NCBI GenBank assembly: GCA_025175895.1
Contig: CM046008.1
Location: 25,003,255-25,067,254 of the forward strand
Direction of reading: 5' to 3'
DNA length: 64,000 bases
DNA from: Wurfbainia villosa
Lineage: Eukaryota; Streptophyta; Magnoliopsida; Zingiberales; Zingiberaceae
The translations under genes and the position numbers were made by a program. Position 1 is the stretch's first letter. The number at the start of each line of letters is the position of its first letter. Under the pieces are notes generated by a model. That model did not search any database. It saw only the letters and a program-made list of their open reading frames with translations, and had not been told where the DNA came from. Shown piece by piece: positions 1 through 11,255 of the stretch.

Positions 1-1561
1 CACCGGCTGAAGCTTGGACGCCGGCAACAAGTTGGATGGCGGCACAAGGGGTTGGGCGGCGGCACAATGGTGTTGGCGCCGAATCACCAAGGAGAGGAGG
101 GAGAGGTGGGCGGCCAAAACTAGGTTAGGGTTTTGGATTAGGGCTTAACAAACCCTTAAGCCCTCTTTTATAGAGAACTAATTCTCTTAATGGTTATTGG
201 ATCATAACCATAAGGCCCGTTAACCCGCTTCATTAATATAAGTTAAAATAAACCAAACCATGATGGTTTATTTTAAGTTAAAACGAACCGAACCGACTTT
301 GGTTCATTCGTTTAAAATAAACCAAACCCTTTGGTTATTTCTCCTCCATTGGATTAGAACCAAACCATTTTGGTTCATCCATTATGTCTTCTTAAGACAC
401 GGCTCATCCACGCTTCCATTGCGACTGAAATGATTTCATGCTCGCTTCTTGTTTGGTCCAACCAAACTTAGTTTCTCTCGGTCTGAGAATCTCATTCTCA
501 AGCTCGTTTTAAATCCTTCGGATTACGCTCGTTGTGCGTGTGACCAAATAGGTTCTCGGTTTATGTTGGTCATCTATAATTAACCATTAATTATAGAACG
601 ATCATGAGTGGCACCTAGTAGTACATCATAATCCCCAATTAACCGAAAAGATCAACAGTTGATCCAGAACTATTTCTGAAACCCTTCAGCAGCTCGAATG
701 AATCGTGCCCCATTCCCTTCACTCATCTTATACCCACTTGGTTCAGGACATGGTCTATAGTGTCAGCCCCCACTAGGCTGACTATGTCACACCTAGCCAT
801 GTATCATTTCCTCGTCCTACGGATTCTAGTTACTGCACATGTATCGAAGAGTACCTTACTCTAAACATGTAATGCTTTTGCCAAAGACTTTAGTAACAAT
901 CCGACGAGAGGCCATGGGTATACTTCTCCTCGCAAGAAGTGGTGAATCCTTTATAGGCTATTCAAACACCTTCGATCACTTCGACTTATACCCAATCATC
1001 CCGGGTCCACATCTCCTCAGAGATGTTTGCTTAAGATGTCAAAGCATAAGTCTTTATGATCAAGATGACTTGAATACCGCAAGTCAAAGGAACATCACAC
1101 TTAAGCTACAGTAAGAACTTCATTGACATATCTTTATATGCAGAGAACCATATGAAGTCTTACGGTTGATCACTCCAATTAACTAGTTACCATAACTAGC
1201 ATCCACGATTAACTCCGGACATCACAATGTCTCCAGCCAGTGAGAATCAGCTGCTTGGATACACCAAGGAGTATACCTCATGCTAGTCTCGACAGAATTG
1301 ATGGTGTCCAAATCCATCAATTCATCGACTAGGGATTATTCCAATACATCACAATTACACATGTAGAGATACTCACTAGTTGTGATCCAATCATAAATTC
1401 TCTCATGCTGTGAATCGTATCGTGGACATTCAGTAAATGAGTTTAAGATCCAATCAAATACATGAAACATGTATACTCAAATAGTGAATCTTCATTTATC
1501 ATATAAATGGTTCGTACATAAGGCGATTGCCTTAGGACATCTCTCATATATATTACTAACA
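1..1561 (-). repeat. copia1 3' LTR (family A), partial
   Basis: Base 1 aligns with base 7369 and the match runs to the terminal ...ctaaca, the complement of TG at the element's LTR start. A TATA-like cttttatag (CTATAAAAG on the minus strand) lies at 165-173. The LTR is followed by the polypurine tract at 1562. Confidence 0.93.
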
Positions 1562-1575
1562 GATTTCCACTTGGC
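1562..1575 (-). promoter_or_regulatory. copia1 polypurine tract
   Basis: Read on the minus strand this is a purine-rich run (AAGTGGAAAT) directly against the 3' LTR, the priming site for plus-strand DNA synthesis. It follows the pol stop at 1576-1578 immediately. Relatives in this window have AAGTGGGAGAT, so the tract is slightly eroded. Confidence 0.7.
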
Positions 1576-2193
1576 CTAATGCCAATCGCTACGGTATCCA
1601 ATACCATAAGATCTAACATGACCCTCAAACTTGCTTTGAGGTAATGCTTTAGTCAAAGGATCCGCTAAGTTCCTTTCAGTGGGAATTTTCTCGATTTGTA
1701 TTTCTTTCCTACTGATGATCTCTCTGATAAGATGATAGCGGCGAAGCACATGTTTGGATCATTGATGAGACCACATCAAGTTCAGATATGAACTTCTTGA
1801 TCTAAACCGCTTCCTTTGCTGCTTCTAAAGCTGCAATGTATTCTGCCTTAGTGGTAGAATCCGCTATAGTGTCAAGCTTGGAACCTTTCCAACTTATTGC
1901 ACCTCCATTCTAGGTGAATACATACCCAGACTGAGACATGGAATCATCATTGTCTATCTGGAGCTGGCATCCGTATACCCACGTATCACCATGTACCCTT
2001 CTCCATATATTAGGAACACATCCTTAGTTCTTCTTAAGTACTTATGGATCGTCTTAACAGCCACCCAATGATCCATTCCTGGATCAGACTGGTATCTGCT
2101 CGTGACACTCAGAGCATACGATACATCGGGCCTCGTACATAACATAGCATACATGATAGATCCTATTGCGGATGCATAGGGAATCTTACTCAT
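1576..2193 (-). pseudogene. pol: copia1 pol: end of RT and RNase H (broken)
   Basis: Minus-strand translation gives KIPYASAIGSIMYAMLCTRP and a YTDAS motif, typical of the copia RT/RNase H junction. It continues with an ADSTTKAEYIAA-type RNase H motif, then NLADPLTKALPQ and a final GDWH-like end with TAG at 1576-1578. At least two stops fall inside: after YTDASSR near 1954, and in the Trp codon after AAKEAV near 1805. The fragment joins the RT piece upstream by frameshift. RNase H would degrade the RNA of the RNA-DNA hybrid during reverse transcription. It is not expressible as read. Confidence 0.85.
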
Positions 2194-2963
2194 GCAAATC
2201 CTCTCGTCTTACGTGCGCGGACACATAGACTTGAAAGGTGTACCCCATGCACGATGGGTAGGAAACCTTTCTTGGATTGACATGCTAAACCTTTTTGCTT
2301 TCGGTCTATATATGTAGCTGCGAAAGACCAAGCAAACCGTTTGATCTATCTCTATAGATCTTAATCCGAGGATGTAGGTTGCTTCTCCCAGTCTTTCATG
2401 GAGAATGTCTTGGATAACCAAACCTTAATCGATCAGAAGATTGAAACATCGTTTCCTATAAGTAATATGTCATCGACATATAATACTAGGAACACGACTG
2501 CACTCCCACTAACCTTCTTGTACACACAAGGTTCGTCTGGATTTTGTGAGAAATCAAACTTTTTTATTGTCTCATCAAAACAGATATTTCAGCTCCTGGA
2601 TGCTTGCTTTAATCCATAAATGGACCGTCGTAATTTGCATACCTTGGTTTTATCGACCGATGTGAAACCCTCAGGTTGTATCATATACACGTCCTCGAGC
2701 AGGTTTCCATTAAGGAAAGCTGTTTTCACATCCATCTGCCATATCTCATAATCATAATGAGCCGCTATGGCCAAAAGCATCCGAATGGATTTAAGCATAG
2801 CTACAGGCGAATAGGTTTCGTCATAATCAACACCTTGTTTTTGACGATATCCTTTCGCCACCAATCTAGCCTTATAGGTAATCACATTACCATCCATGTC
2901 AGTTTTCTTCTTGAAAACCCACTTGAACCCTATAGGCTTTATGCCTTCAGGTGGGTCAACCAA
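2194..2963 (-). pseudogene. pol: copia1 pol: reverse transcriptase (broken)
   Basis: The 2589-2963 segment encodes the RT start: GFKWVFKKKTDMDG, ARLVAKGYRQKQGVDYDE, YSPVAMLKSIRMLLAIAAHY, QMDVKTAFLNG and SIYGLKQASRS. A TGA follows where the family has Trp. The catalytic motif LYVDDILLIG is still readable on the minus strand around 2456-2490, in a stretch with no long frame. A further fragment at 2209-2421 carries the post-YVDD part. A TAA at about 2964 (Gln to stop) separates RT from the integrase frame. This is the copia RT family (RVT_2); several lesions make it inactive as read. Confidence 0.88.
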
Positions 2964-4610
2964 GTTCCAAACTTAGTTTTCATACATGGAATCCATTTCT
3001 GACTTCATTGCTTCAAGCCACTTATCCCTTTCTGAACTTGTCAGCACTTCTTCATAACTGGTAGGCTCCTCATCATTAATGAGTAACACGTCGTTCGATT
3101 CACTTACGAGAAATCCATATCTCTCAGGAATGTTGCGTGTTCTACCAGATCTACGAAGATGTGGTGTTACAATAGGTCCAGCCGATTGCTCATCACTATG
3201 AGTTGTCGGCTGTTGTGCTTCACCAGGTATCTCATCAATGACTATTTGAGTCTCTCGAGCCTCCTCAAGCTCGACGACACTCCCACTGTTTTCTTGCAAG
3301 AGAAACTCTTTCTCTAGAAACACAACATGCCTTGAAACAAACACCTTTTGTTCCACAGGATGATAGAATTTGTAATCCCTTGTTTCCTTAGGGTATCCAA
3401 TAAATAGACATTTATCAAACTTAGCATCCAATTTATCTGATGCAGTCTGCTTCACGTAAGTAGGACAACCCCATATCTTCAAGTAAGATACATGAGGTTT
3501 CTTACTATTCCATATCTCATATGGAGTAGTAGAGACTACCTTGGTTGACATTCTGTTTATCAAGTAAACAGCTGTCTGAAGTGCATAGCCCCAAAAAGAC
3601 TTGGGAAGATTCGCATGATTCATCATTGATTTGACCATGTCCAACAAGGTCCGGTTACGCCTCTCAGATACACCATTATGATGTGGTGTATATGGCAGAG
3701 TCCATTGAGACAATATACCATTGTCTCTTAGATAATCAAGAAACTCTTGACTTAAGTATTCACCACCTCGATCCGATCGAAGTATTTTAATACTCTTGAC
3801 ATGTTGTTTCTCTACTTCATTTTTGAATTCTTTGAACCTTTCAAAGGCTTCAGACTTGTGTTTCATCAAGAACACATACCCAAACCGTGAGTGATCATCG
3901 GTGAAGGTAATGATGTAGCTATAGCCTCCTAAAGCTTGAGTTGACATAGGTCCACATACATCAGTATGTATTAGACCTAGTAACTCTCCCACTCGTTCAC
4001 CTTTTCCAGTAAAAGGTAACTTAGTCATCTTGCCTTTTAAGTATGATTCGCATGTATCGTATGAATCCAATTCAAACGATTCCAGAATTCCACATCTGTG
4101 TAATTCGGACATGCGTTTCTTGCTTACATAGCCAAGACGACAATGCCACATGTAGGAGTCTAATTGATTATCTTTTCGAGCACGCTTGTTGCTCGCTTCG
4201 ATATTGAAAATGTCACTGGATACGTCCAACGTATAAATGTCATTGCTCAAAGTTCCAGTTCCATAAAGTACGCCATTTAAAGTTATATAACAACAATTGT
4301 TACTAAACGTCAAATGGAAACCATTTCTATTTAAACAGGAAATAGAAACAATGTTGTTTATTAGAGAAGGAAGATAATAGCTATTGTCCAGTTCCAAGAC
4401 TAGTCCACTAGGGAGCTTCAGCAAATAAGTTTCGATAGCTACCGCAACAACCTTTGCTCCATTGCCAACTCGCAAATTTGACTCCCCTCTGATGAGTCTT
4501 CTTCTATTCCTTAGCCCCTGTATGTCATTACATATATGTGAGCCACACCCAGTATCCAATACCCAAGTGTCTAAGGAAATAGAATGACAATCAATAACGA
4601 AGATAAGAGA
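2964..4610 (-). pseudogene. pol: copia1 pol: protease tail, GAG-pre-integrase and integrase
   Basis: One long frame of about 528 codons. It opens with the aspartic protease motif DTGCGSHIC (active Asp present). Then come the integrase zinc region (WHCRLGY ... CESYLKGK), the DDE core (HTDVCGPM, FTDDHSRFG, RSDRGGEY, SERRNRTLL) and a C-terminal region ending in RRSGRTRNIPERYGF. In the HHCC zinc site the second His is Tyr and the last Cys is Tyr, so zinc binding should be lost although the catalytic acids remain. The protein would cut the polyprotein and insert cDNA. There is no ATG at the head: in this family protease is translated as part of gag-pol. Confidence 0.9.
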
Positions 4611-5412
4611 GGATGGGGCATCGATGCCTTCTTCTTCTTCATGGACTCAAGATAAATCTTGCAGCTTTTGCATGGCCTTCCTTGCCACAATGATGGCAAG
4701 TGCCCTTTTGTGCTGGTTCTGCCTTCTTTGCCTTCTTGTTCTTCCCTTTCTTCTATTCTTTTGCCTTCCTCTTAGAACCTTACTTTGAGGAATCAACTAA
4801 CAGAAACGCCTTCTCCTCATGCTTCACAGAAGGCTCCACAGTCTTCAGCATGTTGAGGAGCTCAGGAATAGTGGATTCTAATTTGTTCATTTGATAGTTC
4901 ATCACGAATTGTGAGAAACTCTTGGGCAAACAATGCAGAATTAAGTCAATACTTAATTCGTGATCCATCACAAACCCGAGGGTAGCTAGCTGCTCGATGT
5001 ACCCGTTCATCTTTAGCACAAATTGCACTACAGACGAACCTTCTTGCATCTTCGTGGTGAAGAGGAGCCTGGAGACTTCGAACCTTTCGGATCTCGCTTG
5101 CTCATCAAACAACTCATGAAGATGGAAGACCATAGTATTGGCATCCATATGCTCATGCTGCTTTTGCAGCTCAGGTACCATCGCCGCTAGCATGATGCAA
5201 CTCGCCAGCTCAGAATCTGCCACATGCTTCTGATAGACCAACTTTTGGTTTGGAGTTGTATCGTCCTTAGGACGGTTGGGAAGAGGCACTTCAAGGACAT
5301 ATGCTAGCTTTTCCGCCTTGAGAACAATTCTCAGGTTTCTAAGCCAGTCCAGGAAGTTAGGCACAATCAGTTTATTTGAATCCAAAATAGTGCGCAAATT
5401 CAAAGACGACAT
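4611..5412 (-). pseudogene. gag: copia1 gag (broken before the zinc knuckle)
   Basis: The frame starts MSSLNLRTILDSNK, then FLDWLRNLRIVLK, LAAMVPELQKQHEHMD, ARSERFEVSRLLFTTKMQEG and a nucleocapsid-linker region. It matches the UBN2-type gag of Angela/BARE-like elements. I start at the internal ATG (MSS, 5412), two codons after the first ATG, because the other families here start MSS or MST at this point. A TAA at about 4780 ends the frame. Downstream a CHHCGKEGH knuckle is readable near 4690, but the closing Cys is missing. Gag would form the virus-like particle and bind RNA. Confidence 0.88.
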
Positions 5413-5579
5413 GATCAATCGATTGACCTAGAAATACAAAACAAGCATATATGAGAAAATGATTTTAAAATGCATCAATATACATTTATAAATCTCATTC
5501 ATTTTTCGAATTTCAAAACCCCAAAATCACTTCGGGAGATCGTAGGTCCATCTCCGAATGGGCTGATATCCATCATAGA

Positions 5580-5618
5580 TATGAACAACCTTAGAGAGAG
5601 TCCAACAAGCCATTCATA
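5580..5618 (-). other. leader stem-loop A1
   Basis: Stem TATGAA (5580-5585) with TTCATA (5613-5618), inner CTT/AAG. The loop holds gagagagtccaacaa at 5594-5608 (+ strand), first of four copies. Confidence 0.6.
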
Positions 5619-5775
5619 ACTACGACGGTAGGTATCAACTATACCGATTGCATATCACGTATATGCAACAATAACAATGTGCTATCAACTTATTGAATGT
5701 TCACACATACATCGGGTTGTTAACACATTAACAAGTATGCATCATATGCATAGCACCCAACTTCACCTCCCTTTA

Positions 5776-5808
5776 CATCGACCTTGGAGAGAGTCCAACA
5801 AGCTGATG
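5776..5808 (-). other. leader stem-loop A2
   Basis: Stem CATC (5776-5779) with GATG (5805-5808), inner CTT/AAG. The loop motif gagagagtccaacaa is at 5787-5801. This is the weakest of the four stems. Confidence 0.45.
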
Positions 5809-5847
5809 CTCCAGGTTAAAGCCAACCCATTAATCGAGAAATAGTTT

Positions 5848-5940
5848 TAATATGGTTAGAGCGCATTCAACCAATTAGCCTGTCTTTGAGAGAGTCCAAC
5901 AACCAAAGCTAATGATTGACCTCTGACTCTTACCATATTA
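5848..5940 (-). other. leader stem-loop A3
   Basis: Outer stem of 14 pairs with one mismatch (5848-5861 with 5927-5940). Inner stems are ATTAG/CTAAT (5874-5878 with 5909-5913) and CTTTG/CAAAG (5884-5888 with 5904-5908). The loop motif is at 5888-5902. This is the best-supported hairpin of the set. Confidence 0.7.
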
Positions 5941-5951
5941 GTATTAAACTA

Positions 5952-6049
5952 TTCCATGGATAGAACATGTTCGGGTTCGAGTCGGGCTTGGAGAGAGTCC
6001 AACAACCCAAACAAGAAACGAAACTCTGGTTCTAACTATATTAATGGAA
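5952..6049 (-). other. leader stem-loop A4
   Basis: Outer arms TTCCAT..ATAGAAC (5952-5966) pair with GTTCTA..CTAT..ATGGAA (6029-6049). The inner GGGcTTG/CAACCC pair brackets the loop motif at 5991-6005. Confidence 0.6.
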
Positions 6050-6686
6050 GGTGTAGGCTTTAATATTGAGTAAGGGTTTTTATGTCTCATCCTCTTTGCA
6101 TGCAAATAACTATTATCTACATGGCATGGCATACATGGCATACATCTACATGTCATGACACGCATGACATAATGATATGCATCTAATGCAATTACATGAC
6201 ATACAATTATGTCATGTATATAATTTCCTTATATGTCATAACTATTTATGGAAATAAAATATGTTTAAGATTTGATTCTCCAAATCAAATCATGATTAAA
6301 TTAGGAAACAAATTTCCAAATCTAATCACATATTTTATTTATGGAAATGGTTGATTAAGGAAAGTCAATTTAGGAAACCAATTTCCTAAATTATCAAAAC
6401 TACTTATGGAAATAAAATATTTTAAGATTTGATTTCCCAAATAAAATCATGATTAAATTAGGAAACAAATTTCCAAAATCTAATCAAATATTTTATTTAT
6501 GGAAAATATCAATTTCCATAAATACTTCCAACTTTCAAAAGTGGAAGATTTCCATAAATACTTCTAGACTTTCCAAAATTGAAAAATTTCCATAAATACT
6601 TCTAACTTTCCAAAAGTAGAAAATTTCTAGAAATATCATTATGACTATCGCAAAACCATTTTACGATTATGTCGAAACACAACCTG

Positions 6687-6699
6687 GGCTCTGATACCA
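6687..6699 (-). promoter_or_regulatory. copia1 primer-binding site (initiator-Met tRNA)
   Basis: Minus-strand TGGTATCAGAGCC, one base from the LTR edge, complementary to the 3' end of plant initiator-Met tRNA. It shows the element runs leftward and that 6701-8930 is the 5' LTR. Confidence 0.93.
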
Positions 6700-6700
6700 C

Positions 6701-8930
6701 TGTTGGGTTTCCGGCACCGCGGCGAGTGTGTGTTCGAATATGTTTCGCAAACATGTGCACAAAGGAAGAAATAAAATTAATAAATCTACATTTATTACAA
6801 CACACACATCACACGCATGCATAGTACAACATGTGTAGACATAATCGTAAATTTAAATGTTGCAATAAAAGGAAATTTAACTACGTATACCTTTCGTATC
6901 ACGTGTAGCGGGAACGGCATCAACCGGAACGATCCTCGCTAGAATCGTCTCTATCCGTATCCACGCCGAGTATCTTCGGGATGACTTCACAAAGTCATGA
7001 GCTTCGCCTTCGTACAGGTTACTAGCCTCATGTTGAAGATGACGTGATCGAGAGTGGATCACGATCCGAATCCAAATTCGGATCCAAAGACGAGTCCTCA
7101 AAACTCGCTTCTCCGGAGAGGTATTCGTCAACCGTTTGATGAATCCTTCGTCCTCCACCTCTGAGGAGTACCGGAGATCGAATCCCCGGTATGTAAGGCG
7201 CTATCGCAGCTCCAAACATCGTCCAAACGATGCTCCGACGAGAAAAAAATAAGCTGTCTAGAAAACTTGACAGCTTTGGTGGAGGAGTAGGCGTCGGCCA
7301 AAAAGGGTAAGATGAAGCTCACCTTGATGCCGAACCCAAAGGAGATCACCGGAGAGTTTCCGGAGGATCACCGGCTGAAGCTTGGACGCTGGCAACAAGT
7401 TGGACGGCTACACAAGGGGTTGGGCGGCGGCACAATGGTGTTGGCGCCGAATCACCAAGGAGAGGAGGGAGAGGTGGGCGGCTAAAACTAGGTTAGGGTT
7501 TTGGATTAGGGCTTAACAAACCCTTAAGCCCTCTTTTATAGAGAACTAATTCTCTTAATGGTTATTGGATCATAACCATAAGGTCCGTTAACCCGCTCCA
7601 TTAATATAAGTTAAAATAAACCAAACCATGATGGTTTATTTTAAGTTAAAACGAACCGAACCAACTTTGGTTCATTCGTTTAAAATAAACCAAACCCTTT
7701 GGTTTATTCTCCTCCATTGGATTAGAATCAAACCATTTTAGTTCATCCATTATGTCTTCATAAGACATGGCTCATCCACGCTTTCATTACGACTGAAACG
7801 ATTTCATGCTCGCTTCTTGTTTGGTCCAACCAAACTTAGTTTCTCTCGGTCTGAGAATCTCATTCTCAAGCTCATTTTAAATCCTTCGGATTACGCTCAT
7901 TGTGCGTGTGACCAAATAGGTTCTCGGTTTATGTTGGCCGTCTATAATTAACCATTAATTATAAAATGATCATGAGTGGCACCTAGTAGTACATCATGAT
8001 CCCCAATTAACCGAAAAGATCAACGGTTGATCCAGAACTATTTCTGAAACCCTTCAGCAGCTCGAATGAATCGTGCCCCATTCCCTTCACTCATCTTATA
8101 CTCACTTGGTTCAGGACATGGTCTATAGTGTCAGCCCCCACTAGGCTGACTACATCACACCTAGCCCAAGTATCATTTCCTCGTCCAACGGATTCTAGTT
8201 ACTGCACATGTATCGAAGAGTACCTTACTCTAAACATGTAATGCTTTGGCCAAAGACTTTAGTAACAATCCGACGAGAGGCCATGGGTATACTTCTCCTC
8301 GCAAGGAGTGGTGAATCCTTTATTGTCTATTCAAACACCTTCGATCACTTCGACTTATACCCAATCATCCCAGGTCCACATCTCCTCAGAGATGCTTGCT
8401 TAAGATGTCAAAGCATAAGTCTTTATGATCAAGATGACTTGAATACCGCAAGTCAAAGGAACATCACACTTAAGCTACAGTAAGAACTTCATTGACATAT
8501 CTTTATATGCAGAGAACCATATGAAGTCTTACGGCTGGTCACTCCAATGAACTAGTTACCATAACTAGCATCCACAATTAACTCCGGACATCACAATGTC
8601 TCCAGCCAGTGAGAATCAACTGCTTGGATACACCAAAGAGTATACCTCATGCTAGTCTCGACAGAATTGATGGTGTCCAAATTCATCAATTCATCGACTA
8701 GGGATAATTCCAATACATCACAATTAAACATGTAGAGATACTCACTAGTTGTGATCCAATCACAAATTCTCCCATGCTGTGAATCGTATCATGGACATTC
8801 AGTAAATGAGTTTAAGATCCAATCAAATACATGAAATATGTATACTCAAATAGTGAATCTTCATTTATCATATAAATGGTTCGTACATAAGGCGATTGCC
8901 TTAGGACATCCCTCATATATATTACTAACA
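6701..8930 (-). repeat. copia1 5' LTR (family A), complete
   Basis: 2230 bases bounded by tgttggg and taaca, i.e. TG...CA on either strand. A TATA-like cttttatag is at 7533-7541 on the minus strand. Plus-strand frames inside (for example 8208-8483) recur in all family A LTRs by descent and have no gene support. The right edge meets gypsy LTR sequence at 8931. Confidence 0.94.
7533..7541 (-). promoter_or_regulatory. copia1 LTR TATA-like box
   Basis: CTATAAAAG on the minus strand, conserved at 165-173 in the other LTR. Transcription would start a few tens of bases to the left. It is supported only by sequence and by conservation between the two LTRs. Confidence 0.5.
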
Positions 8931-10120
8931 GGTTATAGTGAATCGGTCACGATTGATGGGGACTTTTAATTCACCTTCGATAGAAGGACGCGAATATAGG
9001 AATGATGTAGTCGTGAATTAATATATATATATATATATTGTATGCTTTCACTGAATGATAATTGATGATACTTGTAGGACGTGGATATGAGACGGGTCCG
9101 CGGCCGTGAGGACTCTATTACCACGCGCATTGACAGCAGGTGGGTAATTCCTACCCTGGTCAGGTAGTTAATGCATATAGATTTAGATGCATGATCATCT
9201 TAAATGATCATGTTACCTTGACCCTGTTCTATTTATCTTATTCTTGATACTTTATCAGTTGGCTTATAACTCCTTTGCTGATATCATGTTTATTTTACAA
9301 TGATTAAGAGTTATACATATAGATGATGTAAATAACTTGGAATTTGTTTAAGTTAAGTACAAGTAGTAAAGTCCGGATGACAACCTGATTGTAAATTGGT
9401 CAAAAAGGTCATCCGTAGGTAGATGATGTCTTGAACTTAGAGTAAATTCTAGTACCCTTGGATTGCATATTTCTACCGACCATGCAATATGTAAATGGTC
9501 GGGTGAATGGTATTTAGGGTGTCGCTACGGACCGGTGGTCCTAGTCTGATACGATCAATTGAGTATGACTCTCTACAGGATAGAGAGTGCGTTGATCTGG
9601 TTAGTATGACTCTCTGTAGAATAGAGATTCTATGGTGGATGTCTATTTGTGAGACATTATATTCATGTCATTTGCATGCATGCTGGCGACGATGTCTCCC
9701 ATGTGGTCGAGAGTTTCGTCAGTCATCCTGCCTTCATGGTTAATCATAGGAGGAGTAACCGGTGTGAGGGCAGAGCATTTTGGTGCCGCACTCTACCACT
9801 ATAGACGGTGGTAGTTGGTTTTGCATGCTGTAGTCCTGCGTGTGTGGCACTCGACCACTCATGGGTAGTGACTGTCGGAGTGGCCAACAGCTGGGACCCC
9901 CATCGTGTAGCTTGCTCTTTACGCTTATATGCTACTCGATCATACTGCCCACTCGGACACTTGAGAGTAGTGGTTGGTGTTGAGTTGGGACAGTTGTCAT
10001 GCTCGAGCCACCGAGGCCACACTGGGGTCGTGGTAGCTTTAGGGTGAGCCGACATGACCATGAATGCTACATTGCCGACTTATGACATTTTTGCATATTA
10101 CCATATATATACATATATGC

Positions 10121-10158
<38 letters not shown>

Positions 10159-11031
10159 ATGATTGTGATTAGCATACATATATAGTTGCAGTATATATAT
10201 ATATATATGCTTATTGTGATGCTGCATTTGTATGTACTATGCTTGTTGCATTTGTTTGTACATATTCATACATGTTATTACATTTTCTATATGGTAGTAG
10301 TCCAGCACTTGTATACTTGTTAGTTATTCACTGTGATACCCTTGACCCATATCAAAATGTAGTATGAGTTAGTTCTATTCTTTATACCATATGTTGTGAA
10401 TATGTGCTCAGGTTGGATAGGTGTAGCGTAGCAGACGTTCAGGTATGTCTGCATTTCATATTGACTTTTGGTTAGAAGGTATATACATGGATATGCTATC
10501 ATGCTAGTGATACCTATATATTTTCTGTCGAAATATATGTGATATTAATGTACATGTTTATCTATTACCTACTGAGTTTTACTCACCACCCCAACGGACA
10601 CTGGGTTTTTCTGTTGCCCAGGTAACAGGTTGAAGTCTTCGTGATGGCTTGGAGCTGCGCCGGCGGTCCATCCCATCTCTGCTTTCTGAGTCTCCCGAGG
10701 ATTTGTGTTTGTGTTATGTATTTTTGATTCTATGTTATTGACTCAAGTTTATGTATGGACTTCGTTGTTATGTTGTGAACTTTGTTTTGTGTCGATGCTT
10801 TATGTACTATTTTAGTACTGTAGTCTTGTCAGGTGGTGTACACCTCTATGTTTTTGGTATACTGGTTGTGGGTATGTGTTTATGTTTCCGCTGTGTGTTT
10901 GATATACTTATATTTGTTTATTATGTTGTTGTTGTGGGCCTACGGGCCTTGTATTAACCCGAAATATTGCCACGTACAGGGGAGATGTCGTCCTTTTGAT
11001 TTTCGGCACGGCATACTCTCGGGGCGTGACA
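8931..11031 (+). repeat. gypsy 5' LTR, right part (interrupted by copia1)
   Basis: It aligns with 44196-46274 and ends ...gcgtgaca. The missing left 1.4 kb should lie beyond copia1, outside the window. It contains TA microsatellites at about 9022-9040 and 10115-10155. No gene is seen. Confidence 0.9.
10115..10155. repeat. TA microsatellite in gypsy LTR
   Basis: About twenty TA units. The same position in the other LTR copies (near 36807 and 45390) has far fewer, so length is unstable. Confidence 0.85.
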
Positions 11032-11038
11032 ACTTTAT

Positions 11039-11050
11039 TGGTATCAGAGC
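11039..11050 (+). promoter_or_regulatory. gypsy unit 1 primer-binding site
   Basis: TGGTATCAGAGC seven bases after the LTR end at 11031, complementary to initiator-Met tRNA. Confidence 0.92.
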
Positions 11051-11255
11051 CGAAGGTTCTGCGATGCCATACAATGATTTTTGTTTTGAGTCTTGGATTC
11101 TCGGGAGTCGGTATATTTTTCGGTTTTTATTTTTGGGAGATGGGATTGACCGCGGCATAAACTCCAGGCAGCACGAAGTGAGTATTTCTAATAACTCATA
11201 TTTCAGATAGTTACGTATCTAAATTTTTTCAAAAGCTGTATATCGTCAAAGGATT

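Larger units (their letters stand above)
5413..6686 (-). other. copia1 untranslated leader, rich in stem-loops
   Basis: About 1.27 kb between primer site and gag, with no credible gene. Two kinds of structure fill it. Nearest gag are four stem-loops sharing one loop motif (5580-6049, listed separately). Nearest the primer site, 6240-6640 is AT-rich with many short inverted repeats: a 9-bp perfect stem 6369-6377/6382-6390, a stem 6269-6277/6282-6291, and three roughly 40-base repeats at 6508-6610. Confidence 0.75.
1..8930 (-). mobile_element. copia1: Ty1/copia retrotransposon, family A, left LTR truncated by window edge
   Basis: This is a complete-order minus-strand element. From right to left it has a 5' LTR (6701-8930), a Met-tRNA primer site, a long leader, gag, protease, integrase, RT, RNase H, a polypurine tract and a 3' LTR (1-1561, missing about its first 670 bases). 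The domain order PR-IN-RT-RH is diagnostic of Ty1/copia. Gag sequence type and the 2.2 kb LTRs suggest the Angela/BARE (Tork-related) lineage; that placement is inference. The base after the right LTR continues a gypsy LTR also seen at 44196, so copia1 sits inside the gypsy 5' LTR. The target duplication should be ggtta (8931-8935), but its left copy is outside the window. LTRs differ by a few percent by eye and the coding region has several stops. Confidence 0.93.

Noticed and set aside
839..1114. A 91-codon plus-strand frame recurring at 8208-8483 and 54733-55008
   Set aside because: It lies inside family A LTRs and is antisense to the element. Conservation is explained by the three LTR copies, and the translation shows no domain.
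9507..10047. Frames repeated at 36188-36728 and 44772-45312
   Set aside because: They are in gypsy LTR copies. Coding potential is not supported by any motif, and the same DNA is simply repeated.
11036..11056. Possible tRNA-like sequence around TGGTATCAGAGC
   Set aside because: It is the primer-binding site complementary to the tRNA 3' end, only about 12-15 bases. No tRNA gene is present.
11200..11216. A third adapter-like string, cagatagttacgtatct
   Set aside because: It shares only TTACGTAT with the adapter and is not visibly tied to a break in homology; unit 2 has lost this region, so it cannot be compared.
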